A DNA stretch of 63,089 nt. Source: Thiomicrospira sp. GTDB taxonomy: Bacteria; Pseudomonadota; Gammaproteobacteria; Thiomicrospirales; Thiomicrospiraceae. The notes beneath the pieces were generated by a model. It did not search any database, was not told where the DNA came from, and worked only from the letters and a program-made list of their open reading frames with translations. The position numbers were made by a program, and so were the translations under genes. Positions 45,736 through 56,029 of the stretch are shown one piece after another; position 1 is the first letter of the stretch; each line of letters opens with the position of its first letter. The DNA lies in contig JAUUDE010000030.1 of assembly GCA_030826915.1 (NCBI GenBank), positions 1 through 63,089 on the forward strand. Direction: 5' to 3'.

Positions 45736-48381
45736 ATGAAAAACGATACCCCTGTAGTTCACTACCTTAAAGATTACCAAAAACCTCAATTTGATATTCA
45801 ATCCATCTTTTTAGAGTTTGATTTGCAGCCCCTTACAACAAGGGTAACAAATACAATGCAGGTTAAGGTATTGTCACCACAGGATGACATGGTACTTGAT
45901 GGCGAAAACATCAAACTACTGTCAGTAATGATTGATGATAAGGATGTTATTGACCAGTGTGAGCAGACAGATGAGAGTTTACGTATACCGGTTAAAGGAC
46001 TGGCTCAATTCGAATTAAAAATCACTACTCAGATAGCACCACAAGAAAATACAGCCTTAGAAGGACTCTATAGAACCAGTGGCAATTATTGCACTCAGTG
46101 CGAGGCAGAAGGCTTTAGAAGTATTACATACTTTTTGGACAGGCCTGATGTTCTGACTTTGTTTACAACCAAAATTATTGCCGATAAAGATGAAAACAAA
46201 GTGTTGTTATCAAATGGTAATTTAATCGATTCAGGTGATTTGCCTAATAATCGTCACTATGCTATTTGGCAAGATCCATTTAAAAAACCATGTTATTTAT
46301 TTGCGTTGGTTGCTGGTAATTTGGAGTGTGTAAAAGATAGCTACCATACCGCAGATGGTCGAGATGTTGATTTAAGAATCTATGTTGAACCCAAAAATAT
46401 TAATAAATGTGATCATGCCATGCTTTCCTTAAAAAAGTCTATGCAGTGGGATGAGGAACGTTTTGGGTTAATCTACGATTTAGATATTTACATGATTGTT
46501 GCAGTTGATGATTTTAATATGGGGGCAATGGAAAATAAGGGGTTAAATGTTTTTAACTCTAAGTTTGTATTGGCGCAACCTGATACAGCGACCGATGTTG
46601 ATTATGAAGGCATTGAGGCAGTAATTGCACACGAGTACTTTCATAACTGGACAGGTAATAGAGTAACCTGTAGGGACTGGTTTCAATTAACCCTCAAAGA
46701 AGGGTTGACGGTTTTTAGAGATCAAGAGTTTACCGCAGATATGCTGTCTCCTGCTGTTAAGCGTATTGAAGATGTTAAGCGTTTGAGAACGAATCAATTT
46801 CCAGAAGATGCTGGGCCGATGTCACATCCTATACAGCCGCAGTCTTACATTGAAATGAACAACTTTTATACGATGACCGTGTATGAAAAAGGAGCCGAAG
46901 TCGTCCGTCTTTACGAGTCTCTTTTGGGTAAAGAAGGCTTTAGAAAGGGCATGGACCTATACTTTAAACGCCATGATGGTCAAGCGGTTACGGTAGAACA
47001 ATTTAGAAATGCCATGGCAGATGCAAATGGTGTGGATTTATCTCAAATGCATGAATGGTATGTTCAAAATGGTACTCCTATATTGAAAGTATCAACGGTG
47101 TTTAATCCGTTAGATAGAACGTTTACAGTGAATTTTTCACAGGAAATTCCTAGGTTTGAAGGGGATTTTAAGCCTTTATTAATGCCAATAAAAATGGCCT
47201 TATTCTCCAAGCAGGGTTTGACGCTATCGTTAGATATTACTGATGAATATGCCAACAAAGTTAAGATTAAAGAGGATGAAGCCATATTGACGTTAACAAA
47301 AAAGGAAGAGGCTTTTACCTTTAAAAATATAGATGCGGAACCAGTTGTTTCAGTGTTAAGAGGGTTTTCTTGTCCTGTTATTCTTGAATACGACCAGAGT
47401 GATGAAGACTTGGCAAGTCTAGTTACATTTGACTCAGACAGTTTTATTCGTTGGGAGTCTATGCAGACATTGGCTCTTAGAGAGATAAAGCGTAATATTA
47501 AACTTTATGAATCTGAATCAAAGTTGGAATTGTCTAAGGAATTTAAGGATGCATTTGGAGGTGTGTTGAGTGATAACGCAGCCAATAATGCCTTAAAGTC
47601 GCTGGCAATAACCTTGCCAGATTTAACGTATATTGGTGAGCAGTACCACCAAATGAATGTTGACGCAGTCTACCATGTGCATCGTTGGTTGAAGCAAGAG
47701 TTAGCAGAAATTTATGAAGTACAATTATTAGAGTTATATAAAAAACTTAATGATAGTCAAAAGGTATATCGTTATAACAAAACGGATATTGCAAACCGTA
47801 AGCTTAAAAATGTATGTCTGCAATACTTAATGTTATTACCAAATAATCTTAAGCTTAGTGAGCAACAGTTTTTGGCTAATCAAAATATGACGGATGTGTT
47901 AGCAGCTTTAGAGTCACTGTCACATACTGATAGCCAAGAGCGTGAAAGCTGTTTGAGTGCTTTCTATTCGAAGTGGAAAGAGGATAGTTTGGTTTTAGAT
48001 AAATGGTTTGCGATTCAAGCCGCATCCCATCACGAACATGCTTTGAAGCATGTTAAGGCTTTAGTGAATCATAAAGACTTTGTTTACACGAATCCAAACC
48101 GTGTAAGAAGTGTGCTGGGTGTGTTTGGAAGACTCAATATGCTAGGGTTCCATGGGATTGATGGGGCTGGCTATCAGTTTTTAGCAGAACAGGTTGTGAA
48201 GTTGGATTCTATTAATCCACAAGTAGCAGCGCGTATTGTTGCCCCATTTACTCATTGGCAGCACCTAGATACAACTCGACAACTTTTGATGAAAAACGCG
48301 TTACAGTCTATATTGGATACTCCTAACTTGTCTAAAGATGTATATGAGATTGTTTCAAAGACGTTACAAGTATCTAATTAA
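45736..48381 (+). CDS. pepN: Aminopeptidase N
   Basis: A cytoplasmic M1-family zinc metallopeptidase that removes N-terminal residues from peptides. The zinc site HEYFHNW (HExxH) with the downstream Glu in LKEGLTVFRDQEF and the exopeptidase motif GAMENKGLNVFNSK are present, as is FLDRPDVLTLFTT. The ORF track opens 14 residues early inside the pal terminator; ATG 45736 gives 881 residues starting KNDTPVVHYLKDY, matching the E. coli-type length. An internal CAGGCCTG is at 46140. Confidence 0.96.
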   Translation: MKNDTPVVHYLKDYQKPQFDIQSIFLEFDLQPLTTRVTNTMQVKVLSPQDDMVLDGENIKLLSVMIDDKDVIDQCEQTDESLRIPVKGLAQFELKITTQIAPQENTALEGLYRTSGNYCTQCEAEGFRSITYFLDRPDVLTLFTTKIIADKDENKVLLSNGNLIDSGDLPNNRHYAIWQDPFKKPCYLFALVAGNLECVKDSYHTADGRDVDLRIYVEPKNINKCDHAMLSLKKSMQWDEERFGLIYDLDIYMIVAVDDFNMGAMENKGLNVFNSKFVLAQPDTATDVDYEGIEAVIAHEYFHNWTGNRVTCRDWFQLTLKEGLTVFRDQEFTADMLSPAVKRIEDVKRLRTNQFPEDAGPMSHPIQPQSYIEMNNFYTMTVYEKGAEVVRLYESLLGKEGFRKGMDLYFKRHDGQAVTVEQFRNAMADANGVDLSQMHEWYVQNGTPILKVSTVFNPLDRTFTVNFSQEIPRFEGDFKPLLMPIKMALFSKQGLTLSLDITDEYANKVKIKEDEAILTLTKKEEAFTFKNIDAEPVVSVLRGFSCPVILEYDQSDEDLASLVTFDSDSFIRWESMQTLALREIKRNIKLYESESKLELSKEFKDAFGGVLSDNAANNALKSLAITLPDLTYIGEQYHQMNVDAVYHVHRWLKQELAEIYEVQLLELYKKLNDSQKVYRYNKTDIANRKLKNVCLQYLMLLPNNLKLSEQQFLANQNMTDVLAALESLSHTDSQERESCLSAFYSKWKEDSLVLDKWFAIQAASHHEHALKHVKALVNHKDFVYTNPNRVRSVLGVFGRLNMLGFHGIDGAGYQFLAEQVVKLDSINPQVAARIVAPFTHWQHLDTTRQLLMKNALQSILDTPNLSKDVYEIVSKTLQVSN

Positions 48382-48410
48382 TTCAATCGTTTTTATTTTG
48401 GGTAAAATTT

Positions 48411-48767
48411 ATGAAACAGCGCTTTTTGGTTATTGTTTGATTGGTAGTAAGTTTGCCGATGGCAAACTTTGCCTATGCCGAAGAGTGGGATGAGTTTTTT
48501 AAAGATACCCAGCCAAGAGAGTTGTATGACTTTAAAGGTAAAAATAGGCAAGCACAGAATGCCAACAATCGATTGCAGCAAGTTAGGCGTTTAGACCAGA
48601 ACAGCATGCAGGAAATGCAGCAAGCTGGAGCTTCAACTATTGCTCAGGATGAAAAAACTAGTGTTGTTTGGGGAATGCCTGGCGAAGCTGTTAAATTGAA
48701 TGCAGCAGATTATATTCTTCCGTTAGAGCAAATAGCCGCTAAAATCTTAGCTCTGTCTGAAAGCTAA
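48411..48767 (+). pseudogene. Small exported protein with a TGA inside the signal peptide
   Basis: ATG 48411 begins KQRFLVIV, then TGA (48438-48440), then in the same frame [13 protein letters not shown] and a mature region [20 protein letters not shown] to TAA at 48765. Together this is a perfect signal peptide (basic start, hydrophobic core, AYA cleavage) cut by one stop; TGG or CGA in place of TGA would restore 118 residues. The ORF-track start, a TTG right after the stop, would lack the positive end. The mature protein, rich in Gln and Asn, is unfamiliar. It lies 29 bases after pepN. Confidence 0.6.
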
Positions 48768-49151
48768 TGCTCTGCATGGATTGCTTGTCCCAACTGTACG
48801 ATATATCTAATTGCTTTTACTCCTATTATTAAATAAAGCATGTCTCATTTGACATCACAATTTTGTTAAATAGTTCTGTTGAGCCAATCTGCATTGGCAT
48901 ATTAAGTGCTTAATTTTGATTACTTCTTGATTATGTTCAATTGTTTCAATAAATGGATTTGAATTTTTGAACTCAATGTAAACATATAATAAATGAGTGC
49001 TTTTCATGAGCGGGTGTGAAAAAAATAGATGAAATTTTACTAGTATAGGTGAGCTATTTGGTTTAACTGTAAATTAGGACGATATTAACCTTTCTTACCA
49101 CATTTCATTTCACTTAGTGCACTCAAAATTATGATTTTAAGGAAAATTTTC
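48768..49151. other. Gene-free region before the chemotaxis transducer
   Basis: 384 AT-rich bases. No ORF, terminator or confident promoter is seen. I looked for a sigma-28 (flagellar) promoter because a transducer follows; the GACGATAT near 49080 is only a partial -10 match and has no -35. Confidence 0.4.
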
Positions 49152-50411
49152 ATGTTTGATGTCTTAAAACCCTATTGGCCAGCCTGGTTGTTAACATTGT
49201 TGGGAGTGATATTGAGCATTATGGAAATACCATATATTGGTGTTGTCATGTTGCTTATTGTTTCTGTAGTTTGGAGCTTATTAGTGGCAAGTTTTGCCAT
49301 GGATAAAAACACAATAGAAATGAATGAGACTGCTGTTGAGGTAACTCCAGTTGCGCCAGTATATGAACCGCCAGTTAAAGATGTAGCCACGGTAAGTATT
49401 CAAGCTGCAGAGAAGACACTACAGCAAGTTTTTAGTGAAGTTGATTCTGTGATAGAAGCGGAAACAGCAATTGTTTCTGATGAGCTTATGCAAGTTAAAA
49501 CCTTGGTGTCAGAAGCAATTGAAACTCTAAATGGGAGTTTTTCTGGTTTACATGAACAAACACAAGCAGAGTATGAATTAGTTGTCTCTCTACTAGATAA
49601 CTTGAGTGGAGGTCAAACCTCTAATGAAATGAGTATCCAGAAATTTTCTGCCGAGATTAAAGATGTTTTACAGTATTTAATCGATTTATTAACTAATGCT
49701 AGTCATCGTAGTACAAAAACAGTAACTAAAATTGATGAAATGGTTGGGCAAATTGAATCTATTTTCCATTTGCTAGAAGATGTAAAAGGAATTGCTGACC
49801 AAACAAATCTTTTGGCACTTAATGCAGCAATTGAAGTGGCTCGTGCAGGTGAGGCTGGGCGAGGTTTTGCGGTTGTGGCCGATGAGGTTCGTAAACTCTC
49901 TTTAAATTCAAATGTGTTAAATGAACAAATTCGTAAGCAAGCAGAGCAGGCTCGCGTGACTGTGGATCAAGTTCGCAGTATTGTTAGTGAAACGGCAACA
50001 AAAGATATGGAACATGCAGTTTCTTCACAGGATAAAGTAGGGCATATGCTTGGTGACTTAGAAGGTATGAATGATGGAATTTCAACTAAACTTGGAAATG
50101 TCTCAGGTATGATTTCGGAAATAGAACTGAGTGTGTCAAACGCAGTACGTTCTTTGCAGTTTGAAGACATTGTCAGACAGCTTGTTGAACAGGCTATGAA
50201 TCATTTAAACAATCTAAGTAAGTTCTCAAGTGAAATGGAGGCTTTAATTCAAGAAAACCACTCTAACCCCGCAAGTAACGAGCAAGAACACAGTCAGCGT
50301 TTAGTTGAGTTAAAAGAAGCTTTAGAAAGCAAACGCAAAGAAATGCAGGCTAACCGAATGAGTCGGGTGAACACGGAAAGTATGGATGAAGGTGAAATCG
50401 AACTTTTTTAG
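49152..50411 (+). CDS. Membrane methyl-accepting chemotaxis-type transducer without a sensor domain
   Basis: 419 residues. Two adjacent N-terminal membrane helices ([35 protein letters not shown]) are followed by a coiled coil and the signalling hairpin [38 protein letters not shown], which binds CheA/CheW. There is almost no periplasmic loop and no HAMP domain, so any stimulus is likely sensed in the membrane or cytoplasm. The [19 protein letters not shown] segment near the C-terminus recurs in some such transducers. ATG 49152 with AAGGA eight bases upstream is chosen over 49131. Confidence 0.85.
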   Translation: MFDVLKPYWPAWLLTLLGVILSIMEIPYIGVVMLLIVSVVWSLLVASFAMDKNTIEMNETAVEVTPVAPVYEPPVKDVATVSIQAAEKTLQQVFSEVDSVIEAETAIVSDELMQVKTLVSEAIETLNGSFSGLHEQTQAEYELVVSLLDNLSGGQTSNEMSIQKFSAEIKDVLQYLIDLLTNASHRSTKTVTKIDEMVGQIESIFHLLEDVKGIADQTNLLALNAAIEVARAGEAGRGFAVVADEVRKLSLNSNVLNEQIRKQAEQARVTVDQVRSIVSETATKDMEHAVSSQDKVGHMLGDLEGMNDGISTKLGNVSGMISEIELSVSNAVRSLQFEDIVRQLVEQAMNHLNNLSKFSSEMEALIQENHSNPASNEQEHSQRLVELKEALESKRKEMQANRMSRVNTESMDEGEIELF

Positions 50412-50431
50412 TTAAACAAAACTAACTATTC

Positions 50432-50457
50432 AAGCCCCGTTTGTCGGGGCTTTTTTC
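50432..50457 (+). terminator. Intrinsic terminator of the transducer gene
   Basis: AAGCCCCG and CGGGGCTT pair around TTTGT and are followed by a T6 run. Confidence 0.92.
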
Positions 50458-50542
50458 ATTTGGGAATGAGGATTTAACCATTGAATAAACCTACACTCAT
50501 ATTGCTACGCATAACTAGATTCAGTAAGTAGTTGAAAAGGGC

Positions 50543-50806
50543 TTATGCCATATTGCCCATGTGATCGTTCCAGAAGCTACCGAATAGAATGCTGAAGAAC
50601 AAGCCTGTTACAAACACAGCATACCAATAACGACGCATTTTAATCGCATCGGCAGACTCTTCATCAGGTCTGTCTTTAAAGAAAACAAGCATTAAACCAA
50701 TCGCTGAGATAAAACCAGCAATATTGGCAAAATAATGAATTCCCGTTAACATAGCAGAAACACCTAGTAAAAGAATAACGGCATAAGTGATAAGTAGTAA
50801 ACGCAT
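50543..50806 (-). CDS. Small inner-membrane protein of unknown function
   Basis: 87 residues with three hydrophobic helices (LLLITYAVILLLGVSAMLTGI, FANIAGFISAIGLMLVFF, YWYAVFVTGLFFSILFGSFW) and a short charged loop (KDRPDEESADAIKMRR). A ribosome site AAAGGAT precedes the ATG on the minus strand. I do not recognise a family. It stands alone, convergent with the transducer and divergent from the NIF3-like gene. Confidence 0.7.
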   Translation of the reverse strand: MRLLLITYAVILLLGVSAMLTGIHYFANIAGFISAIGLMLVFFKDRPDEESADAIKMRRYWYAVFVTGLFFSILFGSFWNDHMGNMA

Positions 50807-50896
50807 GAATAATCCTTTGGATAACGGTTTATATTTTAATATTTGGGTATATTGTATTGAATTTCTGCTACTGGAGAGAGTTTTTTAGGATGAGTT

Positions 50897-51226
50897 GTGT
50901 ATAAGATTGTGTTTTTTGTACCCGAATCCCATCTAGAGCCTGTTAAGCAGGCTTTGTTTGATGCTGGTGCAGGTAAGATCGGCAGTTATGATTGCTGTGC
51001 TTGGCAGGTGAAAGGGCAAGGTCAGTTTCGTCCACTTGCAGATAGTAATGCCTATATTGGAGAGAAAAATCAGTTAGAAACTCTTGAGGAGTATCGGGTG
51101 GAATTGGTTTGCAATAAAGCATCTATTCAATTAGCAATAAAGGCTTTGATTTCAGCTCACCCTTATGAAACGCCTGCCTATGAAGTGTTAGAGGTAGTTG
51201 ATGTGTTTCAGAATGCATCAGAATAA
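50897..51226 (+). CDS. NIF3/YqfO-type small domain protein
   Basis: 109 residues starting at GTG 50897 (AGGA at 50887-50890). FFVPESHLEPVKQALFDAGAGKIGSYDCCAWQVKGQGQFRPL and ALISAHPYETPAYEV are the pattern of the small alpha/beta domain inserted in NIF3-family proteins such as YqfO, here as a stand-alone protein. Its molecular role is unknown; some databases label homologues as structural toxin protein RtxA, which looks like a mis-annotation. Confidence 0.8.
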   Translation: MYKIVFFVPESHLEPVKQALFDAGAGKIGSYDCCAWQVKGQGQFRPLADSNAYIGEKNQLETLEEYRVELVCNKASIQLAIKALISAHPYETPAYEVLEVVDVFQNASE

Positions 51227-51303
51227 TGTGTGGTTAGACTCAGAAAGTATGAACAGATTCTACCGTCTTCAAAATATTGTAAGACTCTTTATATTAGAAT
51301 TTG

Positions 51304-51332
51304 TTGATATGAAGGGCAGCTTAGATTAATAT
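51304..51332 (+). promoter_or_regulatory. Sigma-70 promoter of a candidate small RNA
   Basis: TTGATA (51304-51309), a 17-base spacer and TAATAT (51327-51332). The predicted start near 51339 coincides with the first base of a hairpin. Confidence 0.6.
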
Positions 51333-51338
51333 GAGCGC

Positions 51339-51430
51339 GTTGTTTCATTAACAACACTCCTCTAAAGAGCTAAGATTGTTCCCCTTTTATATGGAACCCC
51401 CAGTTAAGTTTACTTAACTGGGTTTTTTTT
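51339..51430 (+). ncRNA. Candidate structured small RNA
   Basis: About 92 bases downstream of a good promoter, with successive hairpins GTTGT/ACAAC (51339-51355) and GTTCC/GGAAC (51378-51397), then a 10-pair terminator stem and T8. There is no ORF, and the next gene (fkpA) faces the other way. It does not resemble 6S, tmRNA or SRP RNA. It could instead be a long 3' UTR of the NIF3-like gene, but the internal promoter favours a separate transcript. Confidence 0.45.
51399..51430 (+). terminator. Strong intrinsic terminator
   Basis: CCCAGTTAAG and CTTAACTGGG pair perfectly around TTTA and are followed by eight Ts. Confidence 0.93.
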
Positions 51431-51487
51431 GCCTGTTGGATTTGTCACAGTGTAAGACATTGAATAAACCAACTGGTAATGAAGGGA

Positions 51488-52180
51488 TTAATTTTCGGCT
51501 TTGTCGAACTGAATTAATTCAATCGTAAATAAAAGTGTTTTATTTGGTCCTATTCGCTCACCCGCTCCCTTTTTGCCATAAGCTAAATCGGATGGAATGA
51601 CAACTTCCCATTTATCACCAGGTTTCATGTGTTTAAGCACTTCACCCCAGCCTTTTATCACATTACCCATTTGAAATTTAAGCGGCGTACCACGTTTATA
51701 TGAGCTATCAAATACTTCTCCATTAATAAAAGAGCCTTGGTAGTGTGCAAAAATGGTATCGTCCTCGGTAGGAGAGTTCCCTTTACCAGATTTAATAACT
51801 TTGTATTGAATGCCATTGTCTAAGGTTTTAACACCGTCTTTTTTAGCATTCGCGGCAAGATAGTCTTTACCTTCTTTTATGTTTGCTTCATCCTGTTTTT
51901 TTCGATCGGCAAGTTGTTTTTGCATCATGCCTTTTTTAACTTCCGTAATCGCTTTCATCATCTCGTCCTCAGTAAGACGAGATTTACGGTTATTAATAGC
52001 ATCGTCTAAACCTAGAGTAAAAGCTTTAATATCAATTTTTAATCCTTGTTGTTCAAAGTTTTTAGCTAAATCGCTCCCGAGTGTGTAGCTGGCTTTTTGC
52101 TCGGTTGTCGCTAAAGGGTCAGCTGCGATTGCATTTTGTGATGCAATTAAGCCAAGTGATAAAAATAGAATCTTTTTCAT
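51488..52180 (-). CDS. fkpA: Periplasmic FKBP-type peptidyl-prolyl isomerase (FkpA/Mip-like)
   Basis: Helps fold exported proteins. From ATG 52180 it has 230 residues: signal peptide KKILFLSLGLIASQNAIAAD, a helical dimerisation region with the family phrase ASYTLGSDLAKNFEQQGLKID, and a C-terminal FKBP domain (DTIFAHYQGSFINGEVFDSSYKRGTPLKF, GWGEVLKHMKPGDKWEVVIPSDLAYG). The ORF track adds 16 residues that would hide the signal peptide. It follows trxB on the minus strand, with a long CAGGCCTG palindrome between them. Confidence 0.92.
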   Translation of the reverse strand: MKKILFLSLGLIASQNAIAADPLATTEQKASYTLGSDLAKNFEQQGLKIDIKAFTLGLDDAINNRKSRLTEDEMMKAITEVKKGMMQKQLADRKKQDEANIKEGKDYLAANAKKDGVKTLDNGIQYKVIKSGKGNSPTEDDTIFAHYQGSFINGEVFDSSYKRGTPLKFQMGNVIKGWGEVLKHMKPGDKWEVVIPSDLAYGKKGAGERIGPNKTLLFTIELIQFDKAEN

Positions 52181-52223
52181 TGATTTACCTTTTAAATAAT
52201 AAATGAGAGTATACAAACGCTTA

Positions 52224-52254
52224 TCCACACTAACCAGGCCTGGTTAAGTGTGGA
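52224..52254. repeat. CAGGCCTG in a 15-pair palindrome between trxB and fkpA
   Basis: Inner TAACCAGG/CCTGGTTA and outer TCCACAC/GTGTGGA pair fully, with a single bulged A (52247). It lies downstream of trxB on the transcribed strand and upstream of fkpA. There is no T-run. Confidence 0.88.
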
Positions 52255-52305
52255 ATATTGGTTTAAAAATATAAAAAAAATTGCATCTTAGTCGTGCAAA
52301 AGGCT

Positions 52306-53265
<960 letters not shown>

Positions 53266-53487
53266 TTAACAAATAGTGTTAGATTGAGTTGAATTAATGA
53301 GACCTTGAATAGCGCCTTGATTCAAATTCTGTCAAGGTTATAGTCAGATTCTCTTTTATATCTATGCTAAAATTTTAGCAGTTTTTACAGGATAAACGAG
53401 ACTAAAATCCAGTTTGTTCTTGGTTTGCTTAAAATAGCCAATAACTTTAACTCATTACAATATTAAATTAGGTGTAAGTAGCAATAC

Positions 53488-56025
53488 ATGTCTTTTAAAT
53501 CAGCAAAATTAGAAAAAAAACCAGCATCGGATGTCGGTGAGAAAACTCCAACAATGAAACGTTTTGGTTGGATTTTAAAAGACGGTGTTGTTCTTAGCTG
53601 TATCGGCTTAGCCTTTTTCCTATTTATTGTCTTATTTAGTTATTCTCCAACCGATTCAGGTTTTGATTCAGCAGGTGAAGTACACACCATAGAAAATTAC
53701 GGTGGCAAAACAGGCGCTTGGATTTCATCTATGTTGCTCTATGTGTTTGGTGTATTTGGTTTTTTAATCCCTTTCGGTATTTTATTGGCGGGTTGGATTA
53801 CGCTCAAAATTCGTACAGGGAATGAGTTAGATTATCTGCGTTTTATTTTAAGTTTATTAGGATTGTTATTGCTTATTTCTTCAGGAGCAGGCTTGGCTAA
53901 CCTATACATGCAGCCCGATGCGTTGATTGAACTACCTTATTCTGCAGGTGGTGTTCTAGGTTATGAGTTGAGCAGTGCTTTAGTGAAATCAGTCGATTTA
54001 TTGGGAGCTACCTTGATTTTGCTAGTGATTTTTGCCGTAGCCTTTAGTATGTTAAGCAGTTGCTCATGGTTAACTATTATTGAATTTACAGGTGAAATGA
54101 CTTGGAAATTGGGCAATAAAACCAAAAGCCTGTTTCAAGAAAAAGTCATGGATTCGGATAAGGTAAAAGATACAGTTCAAAAAATTCAGCATCAAGTTAA
54201 AGAGAAAGCACCAAAAATAAAAGTAGCGGGTGAAGATGCGGCAGAAGCTCGAAAACAATGGCTTGCAAAAATTTTGCCACCTAAAAAAGAAGAAAAGAAA
54301 GAGATATCTGCAGCAAATACAAGTGAAATTGGCAATGCAAAGGTCACACCACATGAGCCAACGATTGATATAGGTTTAGTGGGTGAAGTTACAGACAACA
54401 AAGCCATTACACAATCTTCTTCAACGAGTTCAAGTGCTGCCGTCAATACGGATGCGTCAGTGGAATCCAAAAACTTAACGGTTGGTACTAAAGAGGTTGC
54501 GCAAAATAGTACAAAAATCGTTGAACGTGCAGAATTGCCAAGCCTGAATTTGTTGGATGCGCCGCCAACTTATGACGAAGGTTTTAGTAAAGATGAGTTA
54601 ACCGCTTTATCAGGTCTGCTTGAACAAAGATTATTGGAGTTTGGTGTGACGGTGCAGGTTGAATCTGTGCAACCAGGCCCGGTAGTGACGCGTTTTGAAA
54701 TTTTGCCTGCACCAGGTGTTAAAGTTAGCCAAATTAATAATCTTGCCAAAGATTTAGCTCGCGTTCTCTCAGTGCAATCTGTTCGTGTTGTTGATGTTAT
54801 CCCAGGTAAAGCAGTGGTTGGCATTGAAATTCCAAATGAACAGCGTGAGATTGTTGGCTTTAGAGAAGTTTTGGCTTCCAAAGAGTTTCAATCCTCAAAA
54901 TCGCCACTAACAGTGGCCTTAGGTAAAGACATTGCCGGTAAACCCGTTGTTGCAGACATTGCTAAAATGCCGCATTTACTGGTGGCAGGTACCACAGGCT
55001 CTGGTAAATCGGTAGGGGTTAACAGTATGATTTTAAGCCTGCTTTATAAAAGTACGGCTGAACAAGTTCGCCTGATTATGGTTGACCCTAAAATGTTAGA
55101 ATTGTCGGTTTATGAAGATATTCCTCATCTATTAACTCCAGTAGTTACTGATATGAGTGATGCCGCAAATGCACTACGTTGGTGTGTGTTTGAGATGGAT
55201 CGCCGTTATCAACTTATGGCTAAATTAGGGGTGCGTAATATCGCCGGCTATAACCTAAAAGTGCAAGAAGCGATTGATAAAGGCGAGCCAATTATTGATC
55301 CTTTATATCAACAAGCGGCAAACTTTGGCCATGAAATGAGTGAAGCACCGCCAACCTTAGAAAAACTACCGTTTATTGTTGTGGTGGTAGATGAGTTTGC
55401 CGATATGATTATGGTGGTGGGTAAAGAGGTTGAGCAATTGATTGCACGTATTGCACAAAAAGCTCGTGCAGCGGGTATTCATTTGATTTTGGCAACACAG
55501 CGTCCATCGGTGAACGTGATTACCGGTTTGATTAAAGCCAATATTCCAACACGTATCTCTTTTATGGTTAATACCAAAATCGATTCTCGTACTATCTTAG
55601 ATCAAGGTGGCGCAGAGCAATTGTTGGGTATGGGGGATATGCTCTTTATGCCGCCAGGTTCTGGGTCGCCTAAACGTGTACACGGTGCTTTTATGACCGA
55701 TGAAGAGGTGCATAAAGTGGCATCATTTATCAAAACACAAGGGCAACCACAATATTTAGATGCAATTACGCAAGCCAATAATGGCGCCGATTCTGGCGGT
55801 GCAGGAGATGCAAAAGATGCGGAATCGGATGCATTGTATGATGAAGCGGTTGAGTTTGTGGTGAATGGTCGTCGAGTGTCCATCTCTTCGGTGCAACGTC
55901 GTTTTAAAATTGGTTATAACCGTGCTGCCAGAATTGTTGAAGCGATGGAAGCGGCCGGCGTCGTGTCAACGGCAGGATCAAATGGAAACCGTGAAGTATT
56001 AGCGCCTAAACCTCAAGAAATGTAA
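53488..56025 (+). CDS. ftsK: DNA translocase FtsK
   Basis: Pumps chromosome ends during division and activates XerCD at dif. 845 residues, a short-linker form. About four to five membrane helices lie in residues 25-190, followed by a low-complexity linker (about 215-350). The motor has Walker A GTTGSGKSVGVNSM and Walker B FIVVVVDEFADMI, and the C-terminal gamma winged helix (EFVVNGRRVSISSVQRRFKIGYNRAARIVEAMEAAGVVS) reads KOPS DNA. lolA starts four bases after its stop, and rarA follows, a standard gammaproteobacterial ftsK-lolA-rarA operon. Confidence 0.97.
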   Translation: MSFKSAKLEKKPASDVGEKTPTMKRFGWILKDGVVLSCIGLAFFLFIVLFSYSPTDSGFDSAGEVHTIENYGGKTGAWISSMLLYVFGVFGFLIPFGILLAGWITLKIRTGNELDYLRFILSLLGLLLLISSGAGLANLYMQPDALIELPYSAGGVLGYELSSALVKSVDLLGATLILLVIFAVAFSMLSSCSWLTIIEFTGEMTWKLGNKTKSLFQEKVMDSDKVKDTVQKIQHQVKEKAPKIKVAGEDAAEARKQWLAKILPPKKEEKKEISAANTSEIGNAKVTPHEPTIDIGLVGEVTDNKAITQSSSTSSSAAVNTDASVESKNLTVGTKEVAQNSTKIVERAELPSLNLLDAPPTYDEGFSKDELTALSGLLEQRLLEFGVTVQVESVQPGPVVTRFEILPAPGVKVSQINNLAKDLARVLSVQSVRVVDVIPGKAVVGIEIPNEQREIVGFREVLASKEFQSSKSPLTVALGKDIAGKPVVADIAKMPHLLVAGTTGSGKSVGVNSMILSLLYKSTAEQVRLIMVDPKMLELSVYEDIPHLLTPVVTDMSDAANALRWCVFEMDRRYQLMAKLGVRNIAGYNLKVQEAIDKGEPIIDPLYQQAANFGHEMSEAPPTLEKLPFIVVVVDEFADMIMVVGKEVEQLIARIAQKARAAGIHLILATQRPSVNVITGLIKANIPTRISFMVNTKIDSRTILDQGGAEQLLGMGDMLFMPPGSGSPKRVHGAFMTDEEVHKVASFIKTQGQPQYLDAITQANNGADSGGAGDAKDAESDALYDEAVEFVVNGRRVSISSVQRRFKIGYNRAARIVEAMEAAGVVSTAGSNGNREVLAPKPQEM

Positions 56026-56029
56026 GCGA

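Noticed and set aside
49020-49100. Sigma-28 promoter before the chemotaxis transducer
   Set aside because: GACGATAT only partly matches GCCGATAA and no TAAA -35 lies at the right distance.
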